Shown here in pieces: positions 33,701-41,874 of a stretch of DNA of 64,000 nt. Both the position numbers and the translations under genes were made by a program. The notes beneath the pieces are model-generated. The model was not told where the DNA came from. It saw nothing but the letters and a program-made list of their open reading frames with translations, and searched no databases. The stretch comes from Fulvia fulva (Eukaryota; Ascomycota; Dothideomycetes; Mycosphaerellales; Mycosphaerellaceae), in contig NC_063012.1 in assembly GCF_020509005.1 (NCBI RefSeq), positions 8,494,001 to 8,558,000 on the forward strand, given 5' to 3'. Each line of letters opens with the position of its first letter. The stretch's first letter is position 1.

Positions 33701-35014
33701 CGCTTTCAAGGCCTCCCGGATAGCATCACCTCTGACAGAGGCACCCAGTTCATCTCGCACTTCTGGAAGCGTCTGTGTGCTATCCTGGGCATCAAGCATA
33801 ACCTCTCGACCAGTTTTCAGCCACAGACCGACGGCCAGACCGAAATTACGAACGCTATCCTCGAGCAGGTCCTTCGTTGCTTCGTCGACTACCACCAGAA
33901 GGATTGGCCTCAGCATATCCCTGCGGTGGAGTTCGCTACTCGTAACTGGGACTCGGAGACTACTGGCTACTCTCCCTTCTATACTACGAGAGGTTACCAC
34001 CCTCGTACAGGCATGGAACCAGAAGAACCTCTCCCGCCTACCGAAGACGCAAACGAGCAAGCAGCAGACGAGTTCGCTACTATGCTCTCACAGATCCATG
34101 AAGAAGTTCACGACGAGATGGTGTACGCACAAGCAATCTACGAGGATCAAGCCAATCGTCGTCGCCAGCCAGCTCCCGACTACCAAGTAGGCGATATGGT
34201 CTACCTCAACTCCAAGAACATCAAGACAGACCGCCCCTCCAAGAAGCTGAACTGGAAGAACCTAGGTCCTTTTGAGATCACCGAGCGTATCAGTTCACAC
34301 GCCTACCGTCTAGCTCTTCCTGCGAACATAAAGATCCACGACGTCTTCCATCCCGTACGCCTTCGGCCGTCGGCTGAGGACCCATTCCCGAACCAAAACC
34401 AAGACATGCCAGGTCCTCCCGATGAAGTAGAAGTCGACGAGCCTGTTAACCTACCTTCTGACGACTATGCCGTCCGCAAGATCCGGGGAATCCGCGTAGA
34501 GCCCAACGACGTTGAAGGACTACCGCCGATCAAGTATGAAGTCGAATGGCAAGGTTGCCCTGAGTGGGATACCTCATGGGAACCTATCCAACATATCATC
34601 TTCAATCGTCAAGCAATCGAAGAATACCACGCCCGCGCAGACGGCCCAGAAGTCAACATCGGCAGGCTCTTCGAATCTGAGCTTTTCGACGGGGCTTACC
34701 AATGGTGTATCGACCATGACATCAGGCCTAGGCCTGGTACTGAAGCTGAACATCCTCGATATGTGGAACTACTACGGCTTCGTAGGAACTCAGCTTTGTT
34801 CGGGGGGGCTACTGTCATGGTCTCCCCACAGAGTGTACAGAAGGTGGGGACAGAAGAGCCTCAGAGTGCTCAGAAGTCGTCAAGAAGTGACAGTCCAGCT
34901 TGGTGTGTGAGCGCCAAGAATCACATGCCCGCAACATTCGCTACGGGACCCAGCCCTCCAAATTCACCCCTCTACCAAACCTTGACAGATTCACTTCGGC
35001 TCGTGACTGTGTGA
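30758..35014 (+). CDS. pol: Pol polyprotein, unit 1 (PR-RT-RH-IN-chromodomain)
   Basis: The frame is open from 30749 and has no ATG before the protease, so it is probably made as a Gag-Pol fusion by -1 frameshift (about 1418 pol residues). Numbering from the GTG at 30812: aspartic protease LMDTGALGESF at about 46; RT with FCVDYRGLN and YIDD 403-406; RNase H with ETDASDG near 551; integrase zinc finger H841..H848..C878..C881; catalytic D911, D975 and E1011 (D-35-E); GPF/Y-like NLGPFEI; chromodomain at about 1228-1275 (KYEVEWQGCPEWDTSWEP). The chromodomain places it in the chromoviruses, which integrate into marked heterochromatin. The last 67 codons lie in LTR 2. All catalytic residues that I can check are present. 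Confidence 0.93.
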   Translation, partial: SLGLPHRRDEDQEQRLPKVKRGKKLRINTAQLDLYDETGKDHACKPFVTNVNIGSKKLSSSNLTLMDTGALGESFMDYKLATSLNLEPQELKYPRTLELFDGTETTTGKITHVVHTSITLGGKRMSITSFLTSLPHQKFILGLPWFRRHRPIIDWTSLTVSFPPEVPPAPPPSPPPQRGPEYTKIFQVNAAAFTTAAKQPKAQVFAASLRDIDIALEKLDKKRTPTDPATKVPPWAHHILHVFDAKAADELPPHRPHDHKIELEEGAETPFGPLYSMSREELIVLKRYLEENLKKGFIRASRSSAGSPVMFVKKPGGGLRFCVDYRGLNAVTKKNRYPIPLIQETLERLSKAKYFTKLDVIAAFNKLRMAEGHEYLTAFRTRYGLFESLVMPFGVCNGPSTFQNFINDILQEFLDQFCTAYIDDILVYSETKEEHREHVCKVLQKLADAGLQLDIDKCEFEKTEVKFLGLIITADGIKMDQEKIDAIVEWDAPTNVKEVQGFLGFANFYRRFIHAFSGVVRPLTKLTRKGEKFAWTDECQEAFDLLKAKFVENPLLRHFDFELETRVETDASDGVVGGVLLQRRSPESPWLPVAFLSKKMTATECNYEIYDKELLAIVKAFEEWRPELEGSAMPVQVSSDHKNLVYFMKSKLLNRRQARWSEFLSRFNFVISYTPGKANSMADALTRRPGDSPVDRRGGRQIAGQQVIKEHNLSSELREYLSNGQPTLAASFATLVLAPAYLDESDDESEPEEYASDAEDLNDDEEGSVTTDGSSESDFEGFDNEEQPEGIMARVRTAYDADIDAQELVQALESGARTFPGFSLSECELQEGVVYFRKKLYVPQPEGSNIRAEILQIIHDSASGGHPGVAKTHKLLARYYWWPHSWKDVRRYVLNCAACRRAKANRHRPHGLLHPLPAPDRPWKHITMDFITDLPHGKTFSGVKAKALLVIVDRHSKDRYMIPCWSMTAKETARLFYEFVWRFQGLPDSITSDRGTQFISHFWKRLCAILGIKHNLSTSFQPQTDGQTEITNAILEQVLRCFVDYHQKDWPQHIPAVEFATRNWDSETTGYSPFYTTRGYHPRTGMEPEEPLPPTEDANEQAADEFATMLSQIHEEVHDEMVYAQAIYEDQANRRRQPAPDYQVGDMVYLNSKNIKTDRPSKKLNWKNLGPFEITERISSHAYRLALPANIKIHDVFHPVRLRPSAEDPFPNQNQDMPGPPDEVEVDEPVNLPSDDYAVRKIRGIRVEPNDVEGLPPIKYEVEWQGCPEWDTSWEPIQHIIFNRQAIEEYHARADGPEVNIGRLFESELFDGAYQWCIDHDIRPRPGTEAEHPRYVELLRLRRNSALFGGATVMVSPQSVQKVGTEEPQSAQKSSRSDSPAWCVSAKNHMPATFATGPSPPNSPLYQTLTDSLRLVTV
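34801..34812 (+). other. Polypurine tract of unit 1
   Basis: A run of seven G (34802-34808) lies 4 nt before LTR 2, where plus-strand DNA synthesis is expected to be primed. The tract is inside the open pol frame. Same in unit 2 at 40571-40582. Confidence 0.65.
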
Positions 35015-35331
35015 CTCACGGCACTCCCGCGAGCACCCGCGACTGCGCTGGACCCTGGAAGAAGCACGTGGAAGACTCGGAACGTAGGGCAGGTTGGAAT
35101 AAGGTTTTGAGCAAAGCTGCTGAGCGCGGCTTCGCACGGGTTAGCCCTGTTGATGCGGGGACACGCACTCGCGAGGGTCGCGTATAAATATCTGGCCTTC
35201 CCCAGGCCTCTCTTGCTTTCTTCGTCTTTTGTTTTGTGTAGCAATCATACCATACCCTTTTGCATCTGCACTTCGCACCTGCATTCTCGCTTTCACCCTT
35301 GCATCTCACAGGCCAGGCTCTCGCCCTGACA
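34813..35331 (+). repeat. Chromovirus LTR 2 (shared middle LTR)
   Basis: Identical to LTR 1 in the parts compared. It serves both as 3' LTR of unit 1 and 5' LTR of unit 2. The pol frame of unit 1 ends inside it at 35014. Confidence 0.96.
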
Positions 35332-35373
35332 TCACAAAAGACCAACAAACCGTCAACCACTCGAGTCATCCTC

Positions 35374-36534
35374 ATGGGTGACCACGCCACCGATGGAGGT
35401 GTCAACCTCGACAACCAAGACACTCCATTCCACTTCAGTGAGTGGACTGACATCCCCTTCTCGAACGCCGCTGCCTTCGGTGCCTGGGCAAACGCCAACC
35501 CCGACACCGCCTACGCTCTCATCAACCGCACCGTCTCCTCTTTCCGCGAGACCGCCCAGCAGGTCGAGCAAGCAAACAACCAAGCAACATACCTTCAAGG
35601 TATTGTGAACACCTTCCAGAACCTCGCCCCGCACGCCGACGACAACCGCCGCCAGCACTTCTCCAAGAAGGTCAACGACCCAGACGAGTTCGACGGCAAC
35701 AAGAGCAAGTTTGAGGCATTTGAGACACAGTTCACCATCAAGCTGTTGGCTAATGCCGACCACTTTCCGCAAGAGAAGGACAAAGTCACGTACGTCTTCT
35801 CCCTCCTTCGGGGAGACGCCGCGGCTCAGGTACAACACTACATCGACAACGCCACGCAGACTATCGGCTGCCCGGACGTCCTCACCTTGATGCAGGACCT
35901 CCGTGCTGCCTTTGGTGATCCAGACCGTAGAGCCACCGCCCAGAACGCCATCCACAACCTCCTCCAGAAGAACAAGAGCTTCGCCGAGTACCTCGCGGCC
36001 TTCAACCGCGACATCGGGTTCACCGGCTACAACGAAGAGACCAAGAAGAGCACTCTCCGCCGTGGTTTGTCAGCAGAGCTTCTTCGAGCCCTCGAGGACA
36101 AGGACGTCGGTGCTATGAGCTTCCGTGAGCTCGTCGAGACCTGCCAGCGCCTCGACTCCAACATGAAACACACCGCCTCTCTCCTCGCTTCCCGTTCTCA
36201 AGGTCGTCAGCCTCGTGGTCCCGGAAGCCACTTCGCTGCTCCACTAGGCGCCGCCGCTCCTACGGCTCTCCCTCCCGTCTCTGTAGGTGACGCTATGGAT
36301 CTCAGCGCTGGTGCCGCCGTCCCTCGAGTCCAGGGCCTCGTCAACGGTAAGCTCACTCCCGAAGAGAAGCTTCGCCGTCGCCAGGCCGGACTCTGCACCT
36401 ACTGCGGCGGTCCAGGCCACATCGCAGCCAAGTGTCCGCAGCTCGCTGCCCGTAACGCCCGCAACCCGGTTCGCGGCGCTGTCGGCGCTATCGAGCCTGC
36501 TCCTGCTGCTCCCGCTGAGCAGGAAAAAGCCTAG
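35374..36534 (+). CDS. gag: Gag protein, unit 2
   Basis: Second copy of the 386-aa gag, 5,770 bp after the first; the translation is identical, including the CCHC knuckle. Start at the equivalent ATG, stop TAG at 36532-36534. Both copies are open, so expression from LTR 2 is possible as well as from LTR 1. Confidence 0.95.
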   Translation: MGDHATDGGVNLDNQDTPFHFSEWTDIPFSNAAAFGAWANANPDTAYALINRTVSSFRETAQQVEQANNQATYLQGIVNTFQNLAPHADDNRRQHFSKKVNDPDEFDGNKSKFEAFETQFTIKLLANADHFPQEKDKVTYVFSLLRGDAAAQVQHYIDNATQTIGCPDVLTLMQDLRAAFGDPDRRATAQNAIHNLLQKNKSFAEYLAAFNRDIGFTGYNEETKKSTLRRGLSAELLRALEDKDVGAMSFRELVETCQRLDSNMKHTASLLASRSQGRQPRGPGSHFAAPLGAAAPTALPPVSVGDAMDLSAGAAVPRVQGLVNGKLTPEEKLRRRQAGLCTYCGGPGHIAAKCPQLAARNARNPVRGAVGAIEPAPAAPAEQEKA

Positions 36535-39500
36535 GTCTTCCTCATCGACGCGATGAAGACCAAGAACAACGTTTACCGAAAGTGAAGAGAGGAAAGAAGT
36601 TGAGGATCAATACAGCACAGCTAGACCTGTACGACGAGACGGGCAAGGACCACGCTTGCAAACCGTTCGTCACGAATGTAAATATCGGCTCAAAGAAACT
36701 CTCTTCTTCCAATCTCACTCTCATGGACACTGGCGCACTAGGCGAGTCTTTTATGGACTATAAACTCGCGACCTCTCTCAACCTCGAACCCCAGGAACTG
36801 AAGTACCCTCGCACCCTTGAACTCTTTGACGGCACGGAGACTACCACTGGTAAGATTACTCATGTTGTACACACGTCAATCACCCTCGGAGGCAAGCGTA
36901 TGTCGATCACCAGCTTCCTTACGTCCCTACCGCATCAGAAGTTTATCCTCGGCCTCCCCTGGTTCAGACGACACCGACCTATCATCGACTGGACTTCCCT
37001 TACTGTCAGCTTCCCTCCAGAAGTTCCTCCGGCACCTCCGCCTTCTCCGCCGCCTCAGCGCGGTCCTGAGTATACCAAGATCTTCCAGGTGAACGCCGCT
37101 GCCTTCACCACTGCTGCTAAGCAGCCCAAAGCTCAAGTCTTCGCCGCCTCTCTCCGCGATATCGACATCGCCCTCGAGAAGCTCGACAAGAAGCGTACAC
37201 CTACCGACCCTGCTACGAAGGTCCCTCCTTGGGCACACCACATCCTCCACGTATTCGATGCTAAAGCCGCAGACGAGCTACCTCCTCATCGCCCTCACGA
37301 CCACAAGATTGAGCTAGAAGAAGGTGCAGAGACACCGTTCGGACCGTTATATTCCATGTCCCGAGAAGAGCTTATCGTCCTCAAGAGATACCTCGAAGAG
37401 AACCTAAAGAAGGGGTTCATTCGAGCGAGCCGTTCCAGCGCTGGCAGTCCCGTCATGTTCGTCAAGAAGCCCGGCGGTGGTCTACGCTTCTGCGTAGACT
37501 ACCGAGGCTTGAACGCTGTTACAAAGAAGAACCGCTACCCAATACCGTTGATTCAGGAGACGCTCGAGCGCCTCTCTAAGGCCAAGTACTTCACCAAGCT
37601 CGATGTCATCGCTGCGTTCAACAAGTTACGAATGGCAGAAGGACACGAGTATCTCACAGCCTTCCGTACTCGCTACGGGCTGTTCGAGTCGCTCGTTATG
37701 CCCTTCGGCGTTTGTAACGGGCCTAGTACCTTCCAGAACTTCATTAACGACATCCTTCAGGAGTTCCTCGATCAGTTCTGCACTGCCTACATCGACGACA
37801 TCCTAGTCTACAGCGAGACCAAGGAGGAGCACCGCGAGCACGTCTGTAAGGTCCTTCAGAAGCTCGCAGACGCCGGCTTGCAGCTCGACATCGACAAGTG
37901 CGAGTTTGAGAAGACCGAAGTCAAGTTCCTTGGTTTGATCATTACCGCAGACGGCATCAAGATGGACCAAGAGAAGATCGACGCTATCGTCGAATGGGAT
38001 GCTCCTACGAACGTCAAAGAGGTCCAGGGTTTCCTAGGCTTTGCCAACTTCTACCGCCGCTTCATCCACGCATTTTCGGGCGTGGTACGCCCTTTGACGA
38101 AGCTCACGCGCAAGGGTGAGAAGTTCGCCTGGACCGACGAATGCCAGGAGGCTTTTGACTTGCTCAAAGCGAAGTTTGTTGAGAACCCGCTTCTACGGCA
38201 CTTCGATTTCGAACTGGAGACCCGTGTAGAGACCGACGCATCCGACGGCGTGGTGGGCGGTGTCCTGCTACAACGCCGCTCGCCTGAATCCCCCTGGTTA
38301 CCTGTCGCCTTCCTCTCCAAGAAGATGACCGCCACGGAGTGTAACTACGAGATCTACGACAAGGAGCTTCTCGCCATCGTCAAAGCTTTCGAAGAGTGGC
38401 GCCCCGAGCTCGAAGGCTCTGCTATGCCCGTCCAAGTAAGCTCCGACCATAAGAACCTCGTCTACTTTATGAAGAGCAAGCTGCTCAATCGTCGCCAGGC
38501 CCGCTGGAGCGAATTCCTCTCCCGGTTCAACTTCGTGATCTCGTACACGCCCGGCAAGGCCAACTCGATGGCCGACGCCCTTACCCGCCGCCCTGGTGAC
38601 TCTCCAGTTGATCGAAGAGGGGGCCGGCAAATCGCAGGGCAACAAGTCATCAAAGAGCACAACCTCTCTTCCGAGCTTCGAGAGTACCTATCGAATGGCC
38701 AGCCTACGCTCGCCGCTTCCTTTGCTACTCTCGTGCTCGCTCCTGCCTACCTTGACGAGAGTGACGATGAATCCGAGCCTGAAGAATACGCCTCGGACGC
38801 TGAGGACTTGAACGACGATGAAGAGGGCTCAGTAACGACCGACGGCTCATCCGAATCAGACTTTGAGGGGTTTGATAATGAGGAGCAGCCCGAAGGCATC
38901 ATGGCACGAGTACGAACAGCGTACGATGCCGACATAGACGCCCAAGAGTTAGTTCAGGCCCTTGAATCTGGCGCGAGGACATTCCCGGGCTTCTCGCTGT
39001 CCGAGTGCGAGCTCCAGGAAGGTGTCGTCTACTTCCGTAAGAAGCTTTACGTACCGCAGCCCGAAGGCTCTAATATCCGAGCTGAGATTCTTCAAATCAT
39101 CCACGACTCCGCCTCTGGGGGTCACCCAGGCGTAGCCAAGACCCACAAGCTCCTCGCTAGGTATTACTGGTGGCCGCATTCCTGGAAGGACGTCCGCCGC
39201 TACGTGCTGAACTGCGCTGCTTGCCGAAGAGCCAAAGCTAACCGCCACCGTCCCCACGGTCTCTTGCACCCTCTCCCGGCTCCTGATCGTCCGTGGAAGC
39301 ACATCACTATGGACTTTATCACCGATCTTCCTCACGGCAAGACCTTCAGCGGCGTGAAAGCAAAGGCCCTTCTAGTGATCGTGGACCGTCACTCCAAGGA
39401 CCGGTACATGATCCCGTGCTGGAGCATGACCGCAAAGGAGACTGCTCGCTTGTTCTACGAATTCGTCTGGCGCTTTCAAGGCCTCCCGGATAGCATCACC

Positions 39501-40784
39501 TCTGACAGAGGCACCCAGTTCATCTCGCACTTCTGGAAGCGTCTGTGTGCTATCCTGGGCATCAAGCATAACCTCTCGACCAGTTTTCAGCCACAGACCG
39601 ACGGCCAGACCGAAATTACGAACGCTATCCTCGAGCAGGTCCTTCGTTGCTTCGTCGACTACCACCAGAAGGATTGGCCTCAGCATATCCCTGCGGTGGA
39701 GTTCGCTACTCGTAACTGGGACTCGGAGACTACTGGCTACTCTCCCTTCTATACTACGAGAGGTTACCACCCTCGTACAGGCATGGAACCAGAAGAACCT
39801 CTCCCGCCTACCGAAGACGCAAACGAGCAAGCAGCAGACGAGTTCGCTACTATGCTCTCACAGATCCATGAAGAAGTTCACGACGAGATGGTGTACGCAC
39901 AAGCAATCTACGAGGATCAAGCCAATCGTCGTCGCCAGCCAGCTCCCGACTACCAAGTAGGCGATATGGTCTACCTCAACTCCAAGAACATCAAGACAGA
40001 CCGCCCCTCCAAGAAGCTGAACTGGAAGAACCTAGGTCCTTTTGAGATCACCGAGCGTATCAGTTCACACGCCTACCGTCTAGCTCTTCCTGCGAACATA
40101 AAGATCCACGACGTCTTCCATCCCGTACGCCTTCGGCCGTCGGCTGAGGACCCATTCCCGAACCAAAACCAAGACATGCCAGGTCCTCCCGATGAAGTAG
40201 AAGTCGACGAGCCTGTTAACCTACCTTCTGACGACTATGCCGTCCGCAAGATCCGGGGAATCCGCGTAGAGCCCAACGACGTTGAAGGACTACCGCCGAT
40301 CAAGTATGAAGTCGAATGGCAAGGTTGCCCTGAGTGGGATACCTCATGGGAACCTATCCAACATATCATCTTCAATCGTCAAGCAATCGAAGAATACCAC
40401 GCCCGCGCAGACGGCCCAGAAGTCAACATCGGCAGGCTCTTCGAATCTGAGCTTTTCGACGGGGCTTACCAATGGTGTATCGACCATGACATCAGGCCTA
40501 GGCCTGGTACTGAAGCTGAACATCCTCGATATGTGGAACTACTACGGCTTCGTAGGAACTCAGCTTTGTTCGGGGGGGCTACTGTCATGGTCTCCCCACA
40601 GAGTGTACAGAAGGTGGGGACAGAAGAGCCTCAGAGTGCTCAGAAGTCGTCAAGAAGTGACAGTCCAGCTTGGTGTGTGAGCGCCAAGAATCACATGCCC
40701 GCAACATTCGCTACGGGACCCAGCCCTCCAAATTCACCCCTCTACCAAACCTTGACAGATTCACTTCGGCTCGTGACTGTGTGA
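36528..40784 (+). CDS. pol: Pol polyprotein, unit 2
   Basis: Second copy of the pol frame; residues from the GTG at 36582 onward are identical to unit 1 over 1400 codons. Same domain order and catalytic residues, same hairpin in front, same read-through into the LTR (here LTR 3). Expected to be translated as Gag-Pol by frameshift. Confidence 0.93.
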   Translation, partial: SLGLPHRRDEDQEQRLPKVKRGKKLRINTAQLDLYDETGKDHACKPFVTNVNIGSKKLSSSNLTLMDTGALGESFMDYKLATSLNLEPQELKYPRTLELFDGTETTTGKITHVVHTSITLGGKRMSITSFLTSLPHQKFILGLPWFRRHRPIIDWTSLTVSFPPEVPPAPPPSPPPQRGPEYTKIFQVNAAAFTTAAKQPKAQVFAASLRDIDIALEKLDKKRTPTDPATKVPPWAHHILHVFDAKAADELPPHRPHDHKIELEEGAETPFGPLYSMSREELIVLKRYLEENLKKGFIRASRSSAGSPVMFVKKPGGGLRFCVDYRGLNAVTKKNRYPIPLIQETLERLSKAKYFTKLDVIAAFNKLRMAEGHEYLTAFRTRYGLFESLVMPFGVCNGPSTFQNFINDILQEFLDQFCTAYIDDILVYSETKEEHREHVCKVLQKLADAGLQLDIDKCEFEKTEVKFLGLIITADGIKMDQEKIDAIVEWDAPTNVKEVQGFLGFANFYRRFIHAFSGVVRPLTKLTRKGEKFAWTDECQEAFDLLKAKFVENPLLRHFDFELETRVETDASDGVVGGVLLQRRSPESPWLPVAFLSKKMTATECNYEIYDKELLAIVKAFEEWRPELEGSAMPVQVSSDHKNLVYFMKSKLLNRRQARWSEFLSRFNFVISYTPGKANSMADALTRRPGDSPVDRRGGRQIAGQQVIKEHNLSSELREYLSNGQPTLAASFATLVLAPAYLDESDDESEPEEYASDAEDLNDDEEGSVTTDGSSESDFEGFDNEEQPEGIMARVRTAYDADIDAQELVQALESGARTFPGFSLSECELQEGVVYFRKKLYVPQPEGSNIRAEILQIIHDSASGGHPGVAKTHKLLARYYWWPHSWKDVRRYVLNCAACRRAKANRHRPHGLLHPLPAPDRPWKHITMDFITDLPHGKTFSGVKAKALLVIVDRHSKDRYMIPCWSMTAKETARLFYEFVWRFQGLPDSITSDRGTQFISHFWKRLCAILGIKHNLSTSFQPQTDGQTEITNAILEQVLRCFVDYHQKDWPQHIPAVEFATRNWDSETTGYSPFYTTRGYHPRTGMEPEEPLPPTEDANEQAADEFATMLSQIHEEVHDEMVYAQAIYEDQANRRRQPAPDYQVGDMVYLNSKNIKTDRPSKKLNWKNLGPFEITERISSHAYRLALPANIKIHDVFHPVRLRPSAEDPFPNQNQDMPGPPDEVEVDEPVNLPSDDYAVRKIRGIRVEPNDVEGLPPIKYEVEWQGCPEWDTSWEPIQHIIFNRQAIEEYHARADGPEVNIGRLFESELFDGAYQWCIDHDIRPRPGTEAEHPRYVELLRLRRNSALFGGATVMVSPQSVQKVGTEEPQSAQKSSRSDSPAWCVSAKNHMPATFATGPSPPNSPLYQTLTDSLRLVTV

Positions 40785-41101
40785 CTCACGGCACTCCCGC
40801 GAGCACCCGCGACTGCGCTGGACCCTGGAAGAAGCACGTGGAAGACTCGGAACGTAGGGCAGGTTGGAATAAGGTTTTGAGCAAAGCTGCTGAGCGCGGC
40901 TTCGCACGGGTTAGCCCTGTTGATGCGGGGACACGCACTCGCGAGGGTCGCGTATAAATATCTGGCCTTCCCCAGGCCTCTCTTGCTTTCTTCGTCTTTT
41001 GTTTTGTGTAGCAATCATACCATACCCTTTTGCATCTGCACTTCGCACCTGCATTCTCGCTTTCACCCTTGCATCTCACAGGCCAGGCTCTCGCCCTGAC
41101 A
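40583..41101 (+). repeat. Chromovirus LTR 3
   Basis: 519 bp, ends CGCCCTGACA at 41101 directly before the right copy of the GTACT target duplication. Same sequence as LTR 1 and LTR 2 where compared. Confidence 0.97.
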
Positions 41102-41106
41102 GTACT

Positions 41107-41354
41107 ACCTACGTAGAGGGAGGTAATATCGCCCCCGCCTTCTTCGTCTACGTAGTATACTACCTCCTAGTCAGATTCTAGTATGTCCTTACTAATATAG
41201 AAGCACGTACGGGGTCTACCGTTACCTCGTAGGTATATCGTATAGCCTAGTAACTTATAGGTCGTTAGTCTCCTATAGTACGGGTTAATCTATAGCTCCT
41301 AGATTACTAGGACGTAGTAGACGTACGGGTCCGCCTCGTACAGAAAATAGTTCT
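41107..41354 (-). pseudogene. LINE-A endonuclease fragment, upstream part
   Basis: Minus-strand reading continues the endonuclease found at 28622-29042: INPYYRRLTTYK, GRPRTCFYISKDI and EEGGGDITSLYVGSTYLDI lead across the array into the GDFN block. The last five bases (GTTCT) are the target duplication of the next element. Confidence 0.75.
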
Positions 41355-41874
41355 TATTAGGGCGAGAGCCTAGCCTATAAGATATAAGGGTAAAAGCGAG
41401 AATATAGGTACGAAGTATAGATATAAAAGGGTATAGTATAATTGCTATATAAAACGAAAGATGAAGAAAGTAAGAGAGGCCTAGGGAAGGCTAGATATTT
41501 ATACGCGACCCTCGCGAGTACGTGTCCCCGTATTAATAGGGCTAACCCGTACGAAGCCGCGCTTAGTAGCTTTACTTAAAACCTTATTCTAACCTGCCCT
41601 ACGTTCCGAGTCTTCTACGTGCTTCTTCTAGGGTCTAGCGTAGTCGCGGGTACTCGCGGGAGTGCCGTAAGTTATATAGTTACGAGCCGAAGTAAATCTG
41701 TTAAGGTTTAGTAGAGGGGTGAATTTGGAGGGCTAGGTCCCGTAGTGAATATTACGGGGTATATAATTCTTAGCGCTTATATACTAAGCTAGACTGTTAC
41801 TTCTTGACGACTTCTAAGCACTCTGAGGCTCTTCTGTCCCTACCTTCTATACTCTCTATAGGGAGACTATAATA

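Larger units (their letters stand above)
29043..41101 (+). mobile_element. Intact gypsy chromovirus array: LTR-int-LTR-int-LTR
   Basis: Three 519-bp LTRs (29043-29561, 34813-35331, 40583-41101) enclose two internal regions; period 5,770 bp. One 5-bp target duplication, GTACT, flanks the whole array (29038-29042 and 41102-41106), and neither internal boundary has its own. The two units give identical translations in every frame and I saw no base difference in the stretches I compared. Composition is normal (CpA and TpG common), so the array escaped RIP. Each unit codes gag (386 aa) and a pol frame (about 1418 aa) with all expected domains. It lies in the endonuclease part of LINE-A. Confidence 0.96.
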
